Shown here one piece after another: positions 1 through 10,117 of a stretch of DNA of 64,000 nucleotides. The stretch is from positions 1,178,001-1,242,000 of the forward strand of contig BLLK01000047.1 of assembly GCA_021927905.1 (NCBI GenBank), written 5' to 3'. The stretch comes from Chaetoceros tenuissimus. Taxonomy: Eukaryota; Bacillariophyta; Thalassiosirophyceae; Chaetocerotales; Chaetocerotaceae. A program made the translations under genes and the position numbers. How positions within the stretch are numbered: position 1 is the first letter of the stretch; each line of letters begins with the position of its first letter. Below the pieces are notes generated by a model. It ran no database searches, had not been told where the DNA came from, and saw only the letters and a list, made by a program, of their open reading frames with translations.

Positions 1-1
1 A

Positions 2-208
2 GAGAGTGAAAATAAGGAGAAGCTCCCTAGCAACTCGGAGAAGAAACTAGTGGTTGGAGCACGTGTGAGAGTGCAAACCAAAGCCAAGTACGGGAAGCAC
101 GGAGACTTCGCTATAGTGACACATATCGGGAAAGTGTTCGTGTCTATAAAACTGGAGTCAAGTGGAAGGACGACAACCAGGCTACCAGAGAATTTAAAGC
201 TAGTGTAA
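2..208 (+). CDS. C-terminal end of an ORF cut by the window edge, KOW/SH3-like tail
   Basis: An open frame runs from base 2 to a TAA at 206-208 and ends only 7 bases before the ATG of the copia polyprotein, in a different frame. The peptide has a basic, Gly/Val-rich stretch (GARVRVQTKAKYGKHGDFA) followed by beta-like segments and ends RLPENLKLV, which resembles a small KOW/SH3-type barrel. It may be an upstream ORF of the copia element or the tail of the gene the element sits in. The start lies outside the window. Function is unknown and the domain call is weak. Confidence 0.4.
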   Translation, partial: ESENKEKLPSNSEKKLVVGARVRVQTKAKYGKHGDFAIVTHIGKVFVSIKLESSGRTTTRLPENLKLV

Positions 209-215
209 AAGCAAG

Positions 216-3200
216 ATGAGTGAAAGTGGAAATCAGCAGCAGCAGCAGCAACCGACTGCAGAGAATCAGCAGCAACAAGACCAGTCTGGGAACGTGAATG
301 GCCCAGGTATCGATGGTAGACAGAGAAACAACAACAGATTTGGCGGAGGCAATGCATTCAGGAACTTCAAAGGACAGATCCAAGAGTTACCGGTCATGGG
401 AACAAAGGCAGAGAGCAGCAACCAAAACACGGCAAACTTCATCAAGAAATTTGCTGCGTATATTCTGGTAAACTTCAAGAGCCCAAGCGTGCTATCTAGA
501 GCGGTGTCAGAGCTAGAGGACCCGCTGGTTCTCCTCAGGAATGAGCTGCCAGACATTAGTAAGATTGTAGCTTACTTGCAGATTGTGCAAACTGAACCAG
601 GAGAGAACGAGACCGAAGCCGAGAGGACCCTTAGAGTACAGCAGAACAGCATGGCAATGGCGCCTGCGAATGCTCTATACGCACAGGAGATGAACCAATT
701 TTCTAAGAAGAAGAGCCTGTTGCAAGAGAACATGGCTAAGTTATGGGGCATAATCCTAGGCCAGTGTACCAAAGCCCTCGTCGAGAACTTGAGAGCAGAG
801 CATGATTTTGAGATACAGCAAAACAACTACAACGCTATTTGGCTATTGAAGAGCATCAAAAGAGTTGTGCATGGCGTGACAACATCCTCGAACCCTATTC
901 ACACAGCTTTCACAGCAACCAGAGATTTCTATAAGACCAAGCAGATGGGTAAGCCTCTGGAGGATTACCAAGCAGATTTTGAGAATGCACAGGAATTGGT
1001 GGCTCAAGCAGGTGTTGATATTGTCGACCATGAAGACCTATTGAAGAAAGAGAAAGCTAAGGACCCAACCATCACAGATGAAGATGTAAGACAGAAGTAT
1101 GCGGCGATGGCATTCCTCATGAATGCAGATGTGAAAAGATTTGGAGGACTTTGGGATCATCTACACAATAGTCTATTGCAAGGACAGGACAATTATCCTA
1201 CGACAATGGCTGCAGCAATCCACATGATGACAAATTGGAAGAGTGGAAACAACAACAATGGCGATAGAAGTAATAATCAGCAGAGGAACAGAGGAGCAGG
1301 ACGCAACGGTATGCAATTTGCACAGAGCGGAGGTGCAACGACATGTCAGCCTGTAGCAGGTAGAACAGGACCGCTACGCCCTGACATTACCTGCTACAGG
1401 TGCAACACACGTGGACATTATGCAAATGATTGTCCGAATGAGAATGGCACCACAGGTAATTATATCATTCTCTCACAATTTGGCTACATTTTTGTCCAGT
1501 CGCAACCACGACTCCCTGAGTCGCTTATCATTGTCGATACCGGCTCAACTTTCTCTTCTTTCTTTAACAGGGGGTTGATGGTAGGAGTAGGTGTGTGTTT
1601 GCCAATCCGAGGACATACGAATGGAGGATTCATGGACTATGACAAGAGAGGTCATATTAAGTTGTTACCAGCTTTGACTGCTTACTTCAATAGCAAGTCT
1701 CTGTCTAATATCCTTAGTATGGCTGATCTGGAGCGGTATTACAGAGTTTTCAAAGACTCCCAACATTCCAGCAGCTTCTTTGTTTTTATCTCCGACGATT
1801 ACATCTTGGAATTCAAACAATTAAGCAATGGTCTCTACGGTTTCGATGTCAACAGTAGTAGTAACCTAAACAGGATTCACACATCTACTTCCTTCCATCA
1901 CCTCTTCTTTTCAACTGTTAAAGCTAACAAGAGATTCTTCTCCAACGCTGAAGTGGAAGGAGCGGAGAAGGCGAGAATACTTCAAGGAAGGATGGGTTGG
2001 CCTTCTGATGCAGAATTTAAGCGCATTTTAAGTGGACAAGGCAACAGTATTATTAATGCCCCCGTAACAGCAGAGGACGTTACTAGAGCAAGAGCAATTT
2101 ATGGGGGATCGGCCGAGCAACTCATCGTAGGCAAAACAGTAAGAAAGCGAGCGAACAAAAAGAACAAGATACTCAGAACTGCTTTACCATCAGAATTAGT
2201 ACGCCACCATCCTACAGAGATATTGGACATAGACTTTTTCTATAGTGACTATGCCCCATACCTCATCATAAGGGGCAGAAATATCCTCTTCATCATTGGA
2301 GTCACATTTAACAAACGAAAAATAAGTGCAACAGGAAGAATAACATACTACAGACCAACAGATGAAATAGTGAAGGCATTAAACGACGCAATAGCATTAC
2401 ACAACAATAGAGGCTTCACCGTCGAACTAGTGAATGGAGATAATGAGTTTGAGAGAATTAAAGGGAAGGTGAATGCAACAGTTGAAACTTGTGCTGCAAA
2501 CGAACATAATCCTTTTGCTGAGAGAGAAATCAGATTTGTAAAAGACAGACAGAGATGTTACTGGGACAAGCTACCATATAAACAAGTTCCAAAGATCATG
2601 GTAGACGAAAATATCATCGATGTATTCTACTGGATCAATCAACATCTAAGAGAAGGAAGCATTGCAAAAGACATAAGCCCTGGAGCTGTAATAGAAGGTC
2701 GAGGCCCACATGATGCTGGTAACCTCGAAGTTACTTTCGGAGCATATTGTTTGGTGTACAGAGAGTCGAAGAATAATAGACAACCAAGATCCATACGCGG
2801 AATAGCACTACGACCTTCCAATTCCCAAGGAGGGTACTACTTTATGTCTTTGAACACCAGAAAGAGAATACATGGCCATCAATGGGATGAATTAGCAATC
2901 ACTGATGAGGTAATTGACAGAGTACACGAGCTAGCTGCGAAAGAGAAAGCGGATTTCTTAGATGAGGATGGAATCCCTAAACTTGGCTTGTCACCTGGAC
3001 ACAACATGACTATTGATGATACTGACATAGATGAGGAAGATTCAGATGATGGTAGTGTTTACGTGTATGATGATGTCACAGTATCATCCACTAGCAGTGA
3101 AGAAGAACCAGACGGACCTGATGACAGCTCCTACCATGCTTCGGACGTAGATGATGATGAATCACTATCTGAAGATTCAGAAGTAGATGTTTCGGAGGAA

Positions 3201-5414
3201 GAAGAAAGGAGCGAAGATACTAGTGATGAGCATGAAGGATCAAGGAGCGAGGATGTTGAACCAAGGAGCGAGGATGTTGAACCAAGGAGCGAGGAAGTTG
3301 AACCAAGGAGCGAAGACGATGCGGATGTAGAAGATAATAGCGTAGAGTCAAATGACAAGGATACCGGATCAGAATACGAAGGAGAAGATAGCAATGAAAC
3401 TACAGATAGTAATGGTGCAAAAGAAAGACCGCAGAGATCCCAAAGGGCTAGGAGACCACCGCAAGATCCTTTGAACAACATAGGCAGTACTGATGGAAAA
3501 AGCTACATGCAGACAGAGGAGTTCAACTTCTCAAACTTAGCTGAGAACCTCAACCATACTACTACAAGACAATTGTATTCAAGGGCAGTAGACTACATGT
3601 TCAACCAGATGACAGCAACTGAAGGAATTAAGATATTTCAGGAGCGAGCAGTCGCGGCTTTGATAAAGGAATACAAGCAGCTGAACGACATGTGTGTACT
3701 GGGAGTAATTGACTACGACTCTTTGACTGCGGAACAGAAGGCAAAGGCATTGAGAGCGATAAATTTAATTAAAGAGAAAAGAGATGGAAAAATCAAGGGT
3801 AGGTGTTGCAGTGATGGAAGTGGACAAAGGAAGTTTGTTCCCAGAGAAGAAGCATCATCATCAACCATGTCAGTCGAATCACTGATAGCATTAGTAACCA
3901 TTTTTGCGTTCGAGAAAAGAGATGTGGCGGTATTCGATGTTCCAGGTGCTTACTTACATGCCGACTTACCGGATGACAAGTTTGCACTGTTGAAATTCGA
4001 AGGACAATTTGTAGATATCATGGTGGAAGTTAATCCAGATTTTGCTGAAAGCGTAAGATACGAGAAAGGGAAGAAGGTGTTATACTGTAGGATCTTGAAG
4101 GCTCTCTATGGTATGATTGAGTCGGCATTATTGTGGTATAACATGTTTGCTGATGTGCTGATGCAAGAAGGGTTCAAAATAAACAAGATAGACAAGTGTG
4201 TAGCGAATAAAACTGTAGACGGGAAACAACTCACAATTGGGTGGTATGTGGATGATAACATTGTTGGTGGACAAACTAAGGCAGTCACCGACCTCATCGA
4301 CAAGATCAACAAACGATTCCCAGGACTGACAATACAACGAGGGAAGAAGCTTGAATTCCTGGGCATAGATTTTTACTTTAGAGGAGATGGAAAAGTAGAC
4401 GTCGGTACGGTGCCGTATATCAAGCAAATGATCAAGGATCTTGAGGAGGAATTAGGTATGGTACTAAATAGAAAGTACACGACACCACATGCGAAGTGGT
4501 TATTCAAAGTGAACAAGAAATCACCAAAGCTGAATAGAGAGAAAGCCGACATATTTTTGAAATACATAATGAAAGTAGCGTGGGCTATGAAAAGGAGTAG
4601 AGTAGACTTGGAGTTCACTAACACTTTCTTGATGACTAGGGTGCATGAACCGAATAGGGAAGATTGGCACAAGTTTATGCGAATGATGAGCTGGATAAAG
4701 ACTACTCAAGACGATCTCAGGACCGTAGGGGCTGATGACTTGTTGCACATGCTAACCATGACGGATTCGGCTCATGCTGTCCACAATGATATGAGAGGAC
4801 ATACAGGGCAAATAATCACGATGGGTACAGGTGTACTAGATCAGAAAGCATCCAAACAAAAGATGAATACACGTAGTTTGACTGATTGCGAATTAGTGGG
4901 AACAAGTGAGGGATTGCCGAAGAACATTTATTTCGAAATGTTCATGGAAGAACAAGGATACAAACTTGAGAGTAATGTGTTGGGAAAGGATAATGAGTCA
5001 GAAATTAAGATCTTGAAGAATGGTCGGGATTCGTGTACGTCGAATATGAAGCATGTAGCAATTAAACAATTCTGGTCAACGGATAGAATCAAGAATGGAA
5101 ATATTGAAGTTGTATATTGTCCGACTGACGAAATGATTGCCGATTACAACACGAAGCCACTGATGGGTAAGGGCTTTACGAACTTTAGAAGAGCAATAAT
5201 GGGATGGGACCATATAAGCGTATCATATACAGGGTACACTCACCCGAAGGAGCGCGTTGGAAATAATAAAAGGAAGGCAACCAATGACGGTAGTAGCAAT
5301 CATGCTAAAATTGTAGAACGCCAAAAGAAAACGTACGCGGAGGCAGTAAAGGCTCAGAATGAAGAATGTGTGGAGGAGATGAAGCAGCACGTAACGGCAG
5401 CATCATCTCATTAA
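216..5414 (+). CDS. Ty1/copia-type Gag-Pol polyprotein (1732 aa), uninterrupted
   Basis: One ORF carries the whole retroelement program. The order is a Gln-rich N-terminus, a Gag region, a CCHC zinc knuckle at residues 393-406 (CYRCNTRGHYANDC), an aspartic protease with DTGST at 441-445, a pre-integrase segment, and an integrase core. The integrase DDE set is visible as LDIDFF (Asp 671), NGDNEF and AEREIRFVKDR. A Ser/Asp/Glu-rich linker follows, then reverse transcriptase with FDVPGAYLHADLP and the YVDD box at 1344-1347. RNase H comes last, with TDSAHAVH (Asp 1517) and DCELVG. Protease-integrase-RT-RNase H is the copia order, and the diatom CoDi group is the likely home. No stops or frameshifts are present, so the copy could be recent. 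No clear long terminal repeat is visible after the stop, and the 5' one would lie outside the window. Confidence 0.93.
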   Translation: MSESGNQQQQQQPTAENQQQQDQSGNVNGPGIDGRQRNNNRFGGGNAFRNFKGQIQELPVMGTKAESSNQNTANFIKKFAAYILVNFKSPSVLSRAVSELEDPLVLLRNELPDISKIVAYLQIVQTEPGENETEAERTLRVQQNSMAMAPANALYAQEMNQFSKKKSLLQENMAKLWGIILGQCTKALVENLRAEHDFEIQQNNYNAIWLLKSIKRVVHGVTTSSNPIHTAFTATRDFYKTKQMGKPLEDYQADFENAQELVAQAGVDIVDHEDLLKKEKAKDPTITDEDVRQKYAAMAFLMNADVKRFGGLWDHLHNSLLQGQDNYPTTMAAAIHMMTNWKSGNNNNGDRSNNQQRNRGAGRNGMQFAQSGGATTCQPVAGRTGPLRPDITCYRCNTRGHYANDCPNENGTTGNYIILSQFGYIFVQSQPRLPESLIIVDTGSTFSSFFNRGLMVGVGVCLPIRGHTNGGFMDYDKRGHIKLLPALTAYFNSKSLSNILSMADLERYYRVFKDSQHSSSFFVFISDDYILEFKQLSNGLYGFDVNSSSNLNRIHTSTSFHHLFFSTVKANKRFFSNAEVEGAEKARILQGRMGWPSDAEFKRILSGQGNSIINAPVTAEDVTRARAIYGGSAEQLIVGKTVRKRANKKNKILRTALPSELVRHHPTEILDIDFFYSDYAPYLIIRGRNILFIIGVTFNKRKISATGRITYYRPTDEIVKALNDAIALHNNRGFTVELVNGDNEFERIKGKVNATVETCAANEHNPFAEREIRFVKDRQRCYWDKLPYKQVPKIMVDENIIDVFYWINQHLREGSIAKDISPGAVIEGRGPHDAGNLEVTFGAYCLVYRESKNNRQPRSIRGIALRPSNSQGGYYFMSLNTRKRIHGHQWDELAITDEVIDRVHELAAKEKADFLDEDGIPKLGLSPGHNMTIDDTDIDEEDSDDGSVYVYDDVTVSSTSSEEEPDGPDDSSYHASDVDDDESLSEDSEVDVSEEEERSEDTSDEHEGSRSEDVEPRSEDVEPRSEEVEPRSEDDADVEDNSVESNDKDTGSEYEGEDSNETTDSNGAKERPQRSQRARRPPQDPLNNIGSTDGKSYMQTEEFNFSNLAENLNHTTTRQLYSRAVDYMFNQMTATEGIKIFQERAVAALIKEYKQLNDMCVLGVIDYDSLTAEQKAKALRAINLIKEKRDGKIKGRCCSDGSGQRKFVPREEASSSTMSVESLIALVTIFAFEKRDVAVFDVPGAYLHADLPDDKFALLKFEGQFVDIMVEVNPDFAESVRYEKGKKVLYCRILKALYGMIESALLWYNMFADVLMQEGFKINKIDKCVANKTVDGKQLTIGWYVDDNIVGGQTKAVTDLIDKINKRFPGLTIQRGKKLEFLGIDFYFRGDGKVDVGTVPYIKQMIKDLEEELGMVLNRKYTTPHAKWLFKVNKKSPKLNREKADIFLKYIMKVAWAMKRSRVDLEFTNTFLMTRVHEPNREDWHKFMRMMSWIKTTQDDLRTVGADDLLHMLTMTDSAHAVHNDMRGHTGQIITMGTGVLDQKASKQKMNTRSLTDCELVGTSEGLPKNIYFEMFMEEQGYKLESNVLGKDNESEIKILKNGRDSCTSNMKHVAIKQFWSTDRIKNGNIEVVYCPTDEMIADYNTKPLMGKGFTNFRRAIMGWDHISVSYTGYTHPKERVGNNKRKATNDGSSNHAKIVERQKKTYAEAVKAQNEECVEEMKQHVTAASSH
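3240..3321 (+). repeat. In-frame 21-bp tandem repeat in the acidic linker of the copia polyprotein
   Basis: About four copies of a 21-base unit encode the heptad PRSEDVE with minor changes (PRSEEVE, PRSEDDA). They sit between integrase and reverse transcriptase in a stretch of Ser, Asp and Glu. Copy number changes here would keep the reading frame. Confidence 0.85.
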
Positions 5415-5444
5415 ATAGAAACCATCCGTTTCTGTATCGAGTAA

Positions 5445-5906
5445 ACTAAAACTATAGAAGACCAAGTACTTCATCTAGCTACAGAGTATTATATACTACA
5501 TAGCTTAAGGGCAAGTAGCTACCAAAGGAGAGGTATTTCAACGCTTAGACTAGAAGGAAGGGACGTCGGTGATCCTAGTCCAGCCATATGCGATGAGAAC
5601 GGTTATGTGCTCAGCACAAAAGTATTAGAGAAGGAGTTGCATGGATTGTTGAAGATTCTTCAAGAGAAAGGAGTAGTCCCAGAAGGCCTCAGTGTGGAAA
5701 GCGAATTTCATGTGTATAGATCCTTGAGACGAGGTGCCACAGCAAGAGCTACAAACATGCAACTCAGTCAGGTCGTGATTGATACCAACAACAGATGGAG
5801 ATCGATGCAAACATCCAGAGGAAAGAAGAATCTGCCTATGAGTCAACTTTACCTGGATATTCGCGTCGCATTACCTGCACGTCTAGCCTTTTCTGCTGCA
5901 ATGTAG
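5445..5906 (+). pseudogene. C-terminal fragment of a tyrosine-recombinase/integrase-like protein
   Basis: The frame is open from 5445 (after a TAA at 5442) to the TAG at 5904-5906, with no convincing ATG start. The C-terminal half reads RSLRRGATARATNM, then NNRWRSM, then LPMSQLYLDIRVALPARL. This matches the last part of tyrosine recombinase-type proteins that are abundant in diatom genomes: an Arg box, an NNRWR box and a possible nucleophile Tyr near LYLDI. The N-terminal core-binding and first Arg regions are absent. It begins 30 bases after the copia stop codon, where a copia LTR would be expected. It is probably a remnant of another element or of the invaded gene. Confidence 0.5.
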
Positions 5907-6474
5907 TAGGACCCAGTCTGAGCACAGACGATGGATTCCTATTGTTGAGACCGACATTGAAGCAGAAAGCATTGTGAGGTAGGGAATGATGAGGGGGAGA
6001 GATCAAGGTCTTCCGGAAGACATTGATTTTATTATTGTCTTTCAAGTAGTAAATTCTTGATTTGAAGTTCGAAAGTGCTGGATTGCACGTTAGAGGATGT
6101 TGAGCTTGTGGAGAAGTGACATAGCGCCATCTCCTTTTGCAGCAAGCTCACATCGTGGCGTTGAGGTTCTAGGTTTACTGTGAAACTTCAAACATATATG
6201 AGATTCATTTCGATTGTATGCTCGGAGTGGAGAAACCATAGAATGTTCTCTACCCTCACTCTTATAAGAGTTCAAAGAAAGTATCTACGAAATGTGAAGA
6301 ATTCAAATTTGATTTTACTCCCGTTTATCTGGAACTTGAGGTGAGGTGGGACTGCGTCCCCCCTACCCCCCTTTTTCAAGTATAACTTGAGAGGTCTCAC
6401 TTTGTAAATGGCTAACTATTCTAACTGACTCGTTGATTGCTCTTACCACCTACTTACTAACTTATACGCCTTCC
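5907..6474. other. Non-coding stretch, nothing recognised
   Basis: Only short chance ORFs are present. A homopolymer C-rich patch lies near 6355-6375. I see no RNA gene or clear repeat with the rest of the window. Confidence 0.5.
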
Positions 6475-7800
6475 CTTTAGAGGAGATAGAGAGAGGAAAA
6501 GAATTTTATGATCTTTTTAAAATGACCCGAGGGCCCTTTCCAAGACTGAAGTTCAAGAGTTCATGATTCTCTCAGAGGCTTCTCCCTTCTTGAACCCTGA
6601 TCAGAAGAGGATCTTTCTATTAATGACCTGAACACTTCAACCATTTCTTTTTCCCAAGAGATTACCTTTTTCTCCTCAGAGAATCAGAGTTTTTTTAAAG
6701 ACCCGAGCACTTCAACCATTTATTTTTCCCAAGTTAGAACCCTTCCAGGGAAGGAGAACAAATGGAATTCTCTTAAAAAGAGATAGAAAAGGTCTCCCTG
6801 ACGTCATCTTTGGACTCCAATGCTAGCTAGTCATTGGATTCTCATGAATATGCCATCTGATCCAACTGCTTTGTCCATCCAACTTTTCCGAAGTTCTTAT
6901 TCTCGTATATTGAAAGAGATGCTGACATGCACTGTAGAAATGGTTTTGACAGTGAAGGATCCCATCAACAATCAGACTGTATTACTTGTCCACAGTGGTG
7001 GAAGGCATAAACCTGGCGAAAAGATTGGAGGGATGTCACGTAATGGTTTGTCCTAAATTTCATAGAGACGCAGTTTGGCCATCAAAGATGAATCCATCGA
7101 AACAGCTTTGGGAATATCGACAATACATTGAAAAAAGACGTTTATAACAGAGCGCTTTACAATTGACCTGGAAAACCAAGATTTACAAAATCTCATGTCA
7201 TTGGATCAAGTGAAAGAAAGATATTAACAGCACGACTCTGGAATTAGATTTCAACCTCAAGGTGTTGGCGCCGACATCCCATTCAAGCAGAAGCGATCAT
7301 ATGACATTCCATTGTGATATTGTTGTAACATAGCTCTGTACCATAGCTCTGTATTTCCCCTTCTTCATCTATGTCTGGTCGCGATATTTTCGTTCGCAGA
7401 TTCTCTTAGTAGAAATACATTCCACTATAGTTACTGTTTACGGCTTTTGTAAGCAATTTCTGAAGAAAAGCACTACAGCATCGTTACAACAATCACATCA
7501 CACACCATTGGTCGATACAATCCAAGTCTTTCTACTTCTGCTTGAGTATTGTATTTGTACATCACTTTGACATTCATGACAACTATTCATACAGTTCATA
7601 CAGAGTCCACGCTCCAACAATTTCTCCTAGCAGGTAGACGCAGTCGGATTGATAATCCTGACCAAGGTGTAATACCAAACAACTTGCCTCCTGACTTCTT
7701 ACCAAAAGGGACAGACTAGACAAAATGATACAGGGTGGAACTCGACTCTTCTTGGCTTCTTCCAGAAAGACATCATTCTTTATCAACATTTTTATATCCT
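6475..7800. repeat. Dispersed module M1, copy a
   Basis: This block is nearly identical in order and sequence to 26560-27870 and to 53330-54100 plus 54755-55270. Shared landmarks are the pyrimidine-rich run with 'gacccgagcacttcaacca', a short ORF (6820-7056) with PSDPTALSIQLFRSSY, and the phrase 'gttggcgccgacatcccattcaagcag'. At the end comes 'ctcgactcttcttggcttcttccag'. In copy c a second frame gives a Cys/Trp-rich peptide (ADMYCRNGF, then DCITCPQWWKA). This suggests a decayed coding exon inside the module, but I cannot assign a family. Confidence 0.75.
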
Positions 7801-8110
7801 GAACTTAAGTCTAGACTACCAAACAAGGAGCGGGGCTCTAGATTTATTCTCGAGGAGTCTTTCAAAGCACTAGACGCGAGATCGTCTGGTTTGAATCCCA
7901 ACAGTGAAATTCCAAATGAAAGGATATTTATAGGTACTCATAATCGATTAGTATTTATATATATATACGAAAGAATCATAAAGTAGTTTCTTTCACATTC
8001 ACATTTTATATTTCATTAAAACTAATCCCATCATAAATAGACAATGTTTAGTCAATTGGGCTTTTAGAAAACTTCATAAATCCACTGTCACTGCAAGTTT
8101 CAAAAGGTTG
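7801..8110. other. Non-coding stretch with a recurring 'ctcgagga' motif
   Basis: The stretch 7848-7905 (ttctcgaggag, cactagacgcgagatcgtctgg) recurs, shortened or altered, at 23452-23470, 46905-46960 and 61370-61385. The rest is AT-rich and empty. Confidence 0.4.
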
Positions 8111-8111
8111 A

Positions 8112-9050
8112 TCATCCATGTGATCGATTATTATTCATTGTATTGAATGTATCACATGACCATATGCGATGTACACCGCCAGAAATTTCAAAAAGCTTTG
8201 GTTGGATGACTTTGTCAACAAACAAGATCATTCTCCGCCATTGTACATGTATGGTCAGTGTCGTTTCTTTGCAAAAAATCAAACTTTTGAGAAGTTTCGT
8301 GAGATCTCCCTCCACAGAATCTTTTCATGGCTTGTTAGATTGCTGCTACTAGCCTGCTTGTCTCTTCTCTATGAATGTAGAAAATGGAACTATCTCTCGA
8401 AGCGCCTTTGAGTAATGATTCAATTCTCTTTCTAGGCCATATATGTCCAATGATGATTGGGTGAGAATTTTTTCCCTATCATCCTCAGGAGTTGGTGAGA
8501 TTCCATTTTGAAAATTAGTAGTTCCCCCAAACATTGTCTTACAAGCGCCCTCATTGCCGTTCCTCCAGCTTTTTGAGACATGACAATGAAAATTTGGTCT
8601 TTCTTATCAATGCTTGTTTTGACCTCATTTTCTTTGAAGTACATTTCATTTTCATCCTTGGTTTGATTACGACTGAAAGTGTTTCCAGTATGCTGTTGAA
8701 TATTTGCTAGTTGACTATCCTCGAGACCATAACAAAAAGTTGTTCTGTTAGAAGGACTACTTTTACATTTTGAAACACCATGCTTTTCATATCATGCTCC
8801 CTACTCTCCGTATGATTTCTACTAGAAGAAGAAGTATAGATCCGTTGCTGTGGAAGTAAGTCGAAATGAGCTTCTCTAGAAAATACATGCTGTCGCTGAT
8901 TATATTCTCCTTGTCTGTAGCTTTGATAATGTTGGCATTGGCAATTTTGAGGTCTAAGGCGATGGAAATGTTGAGAATAATTGTTAGGAACAAAAGGAGC
9001 AACATTCCTAATAGGATCAATTCAATTTTCTTCATCTTTCGCTTCTTCAT
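8112..9050 (-). pseudogene. Decayed sulfotransferase-like gene carrying the family A signal-anchor leader
   Basis: On the minus strand an ATG at 9050 opens the leader MKKRKMKKIELILLGMLLLL, the same membrane anchor that starts the long family A genes. The frame is lost after about 45 residues. Further along, separate frames carry IFIVMSQKAGGTAMRALVRQ (8432-8644), a P-loop-like sulfotransferase start, then a helical segment with DDREKILTQSSLDIYGLEREL (8349-8534). Near 8112-8315 there is an altered tail. The three pieces lie in different frames with stops between them, so the gene is broken. The sulfotransferase reading rests on the Lys-Ala-Gly-Gly-Thr box and is moderate. Confidence 0.55.
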
Positions 9051-9090
9051 CTTGCTTTCGCGTCTTCATGTTTGGAATGAATATTGACAT

Positions 9091-9438
9091 TGTTATCATA
9101 CAGTGAAGAAGAAGTATAAAATCCTATTCGAGGGAAAAGTTTGATTTGGCGATTACTCGTACGTATTTTTCCTAAGTACGAGTATTGGAAACTTCAAGAT
9201 TTTGGATACTGTACGAGTATTTACGTACGTAGAAACCAATTCATCATCAAGATTTGGATGGAGGGCAGACCGTTGACAGTTTAACGTTTTATCGGGAGGA
9301 GCTCCAGGAAAAAGAAGAAGTTGAATCTACCGTGTGCACAACTGGGGGGGATAATTTTCACCTAATGGGACTCGCTATTTTTGACACCAAGGGCTTAAGT
9401 AACCATTTAGCTCGCTAGGAGGCCTCAGAAGCCTCTTC
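9091..9438. other. Family A-type upstream region followed by a dispersed repeat
   Basis: Bases 9120-9260 resemble the upstream flank of other family A copies (gattactcgtacgtattttt, then a poly-T/A patch and gtacgag). Bases 9329-9420 contain 'ctaccgtgtgcacaactgggggg' and 'gggcttaagtaa', and match the reverse complement of about 17350-17430. The recombinase element therefore sits between two oppositely oriented, diverged copies of one repeat. Confidence 0.5.
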
Positions 9439-9656
9439 TGACTATAGCCACCACAATTCTAACTTCAATTGTCGATGTTGATCTGGATGTGCAGTACTAA
9501 TCGTAGGCAAGCCTACATGGAATGAAGGAGCCCAAGCTCTACTCCCTAGCTACGAGATAGTAATCTCAACCTTATTACAATGACAAAGACATAACAAACT
9601 TGTCATAACAGGAAGGTGTATTCCTACAAAGAAGGTGAGAATCAAACTCAAACCAG
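9439..9656 (-). repeat. Split direct repeat A, terminal copy (218 bp)
   Basis: It is identical by eye over 218 bases to 9814-10031 and forms the 3' end of the recombinase retrotransposon. The plus-strand edges are 'tgactatagcc' and 'actcaaaccag'. Confidence 0.92.
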
Positions 9657-9671
9657 AGGGCGGAGGGTGGG

Positions 9672-9815
9672 TGAAATCAAGTACAACCACATCATGATCA
9701 ACAAAGCGATTGAACGTCAGCTTTGAAAAACAATGACAAAAGGGAGAGAGAGAAAATCTTGGTTTTCAAAGTCTGCACGGGACTCAAATCGAATTTCATT
9801 ACAGAATCAAAAATG
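9672..9815 (-). repeat. Split direct repeat B, internal copy (144 bp)
   Basis: It is identical by eye to 16542-16685. It abuts repeat A at 9814-10031 with a two-base overlap and is separated from the terminal A by 15 bases. Confidence 0.92.
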
Positions 9816-10031
9816 ACTATAGCCACCACAATTCTAACTTCAATTGTCGATGTTGATCTGGATGTGCAGTACTAATCGTAGGCAAGCCTACATGGAATGA
9901 AGGAGCCCAAGCTCTACTCCCTAGCTACGAGATAGTAATCTCAACCTTATTACAATGACAAAGACATAACAAACTTGTCATAACAGGAAGGTGTATTCCT
10001 ACAAAGAAGGTGAGAATCAAACTCAAACCAG
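9814..10031 (-). repeat. Split direct repeat A, internal copy (218 bp)
   Basis: This is the internal partner of 9439-9656. It lies directly downstream of the recombinase ORF on the minus strand. Confidence 0.92.
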
Positions 10032-10117
10032 GGATGAAGTGAGAGCGGAGAAGAAGGACTCCGAATACACGATATTTGATTGAACCATTTTTGGAGTGTA
10101 TGGATCTTACTTAGATC

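Noticed and set aside
3131-3481. Ser-rich minus-strand frame
   Set aside because: It is the antisense reading of the acidic linker in the copia polyprotein.
5607-5906. Independent 99-aa gene with a GTG start
   Set aside because: The frame is open further upstream to 5445 without an ATG, so it is the end of a longer protein.
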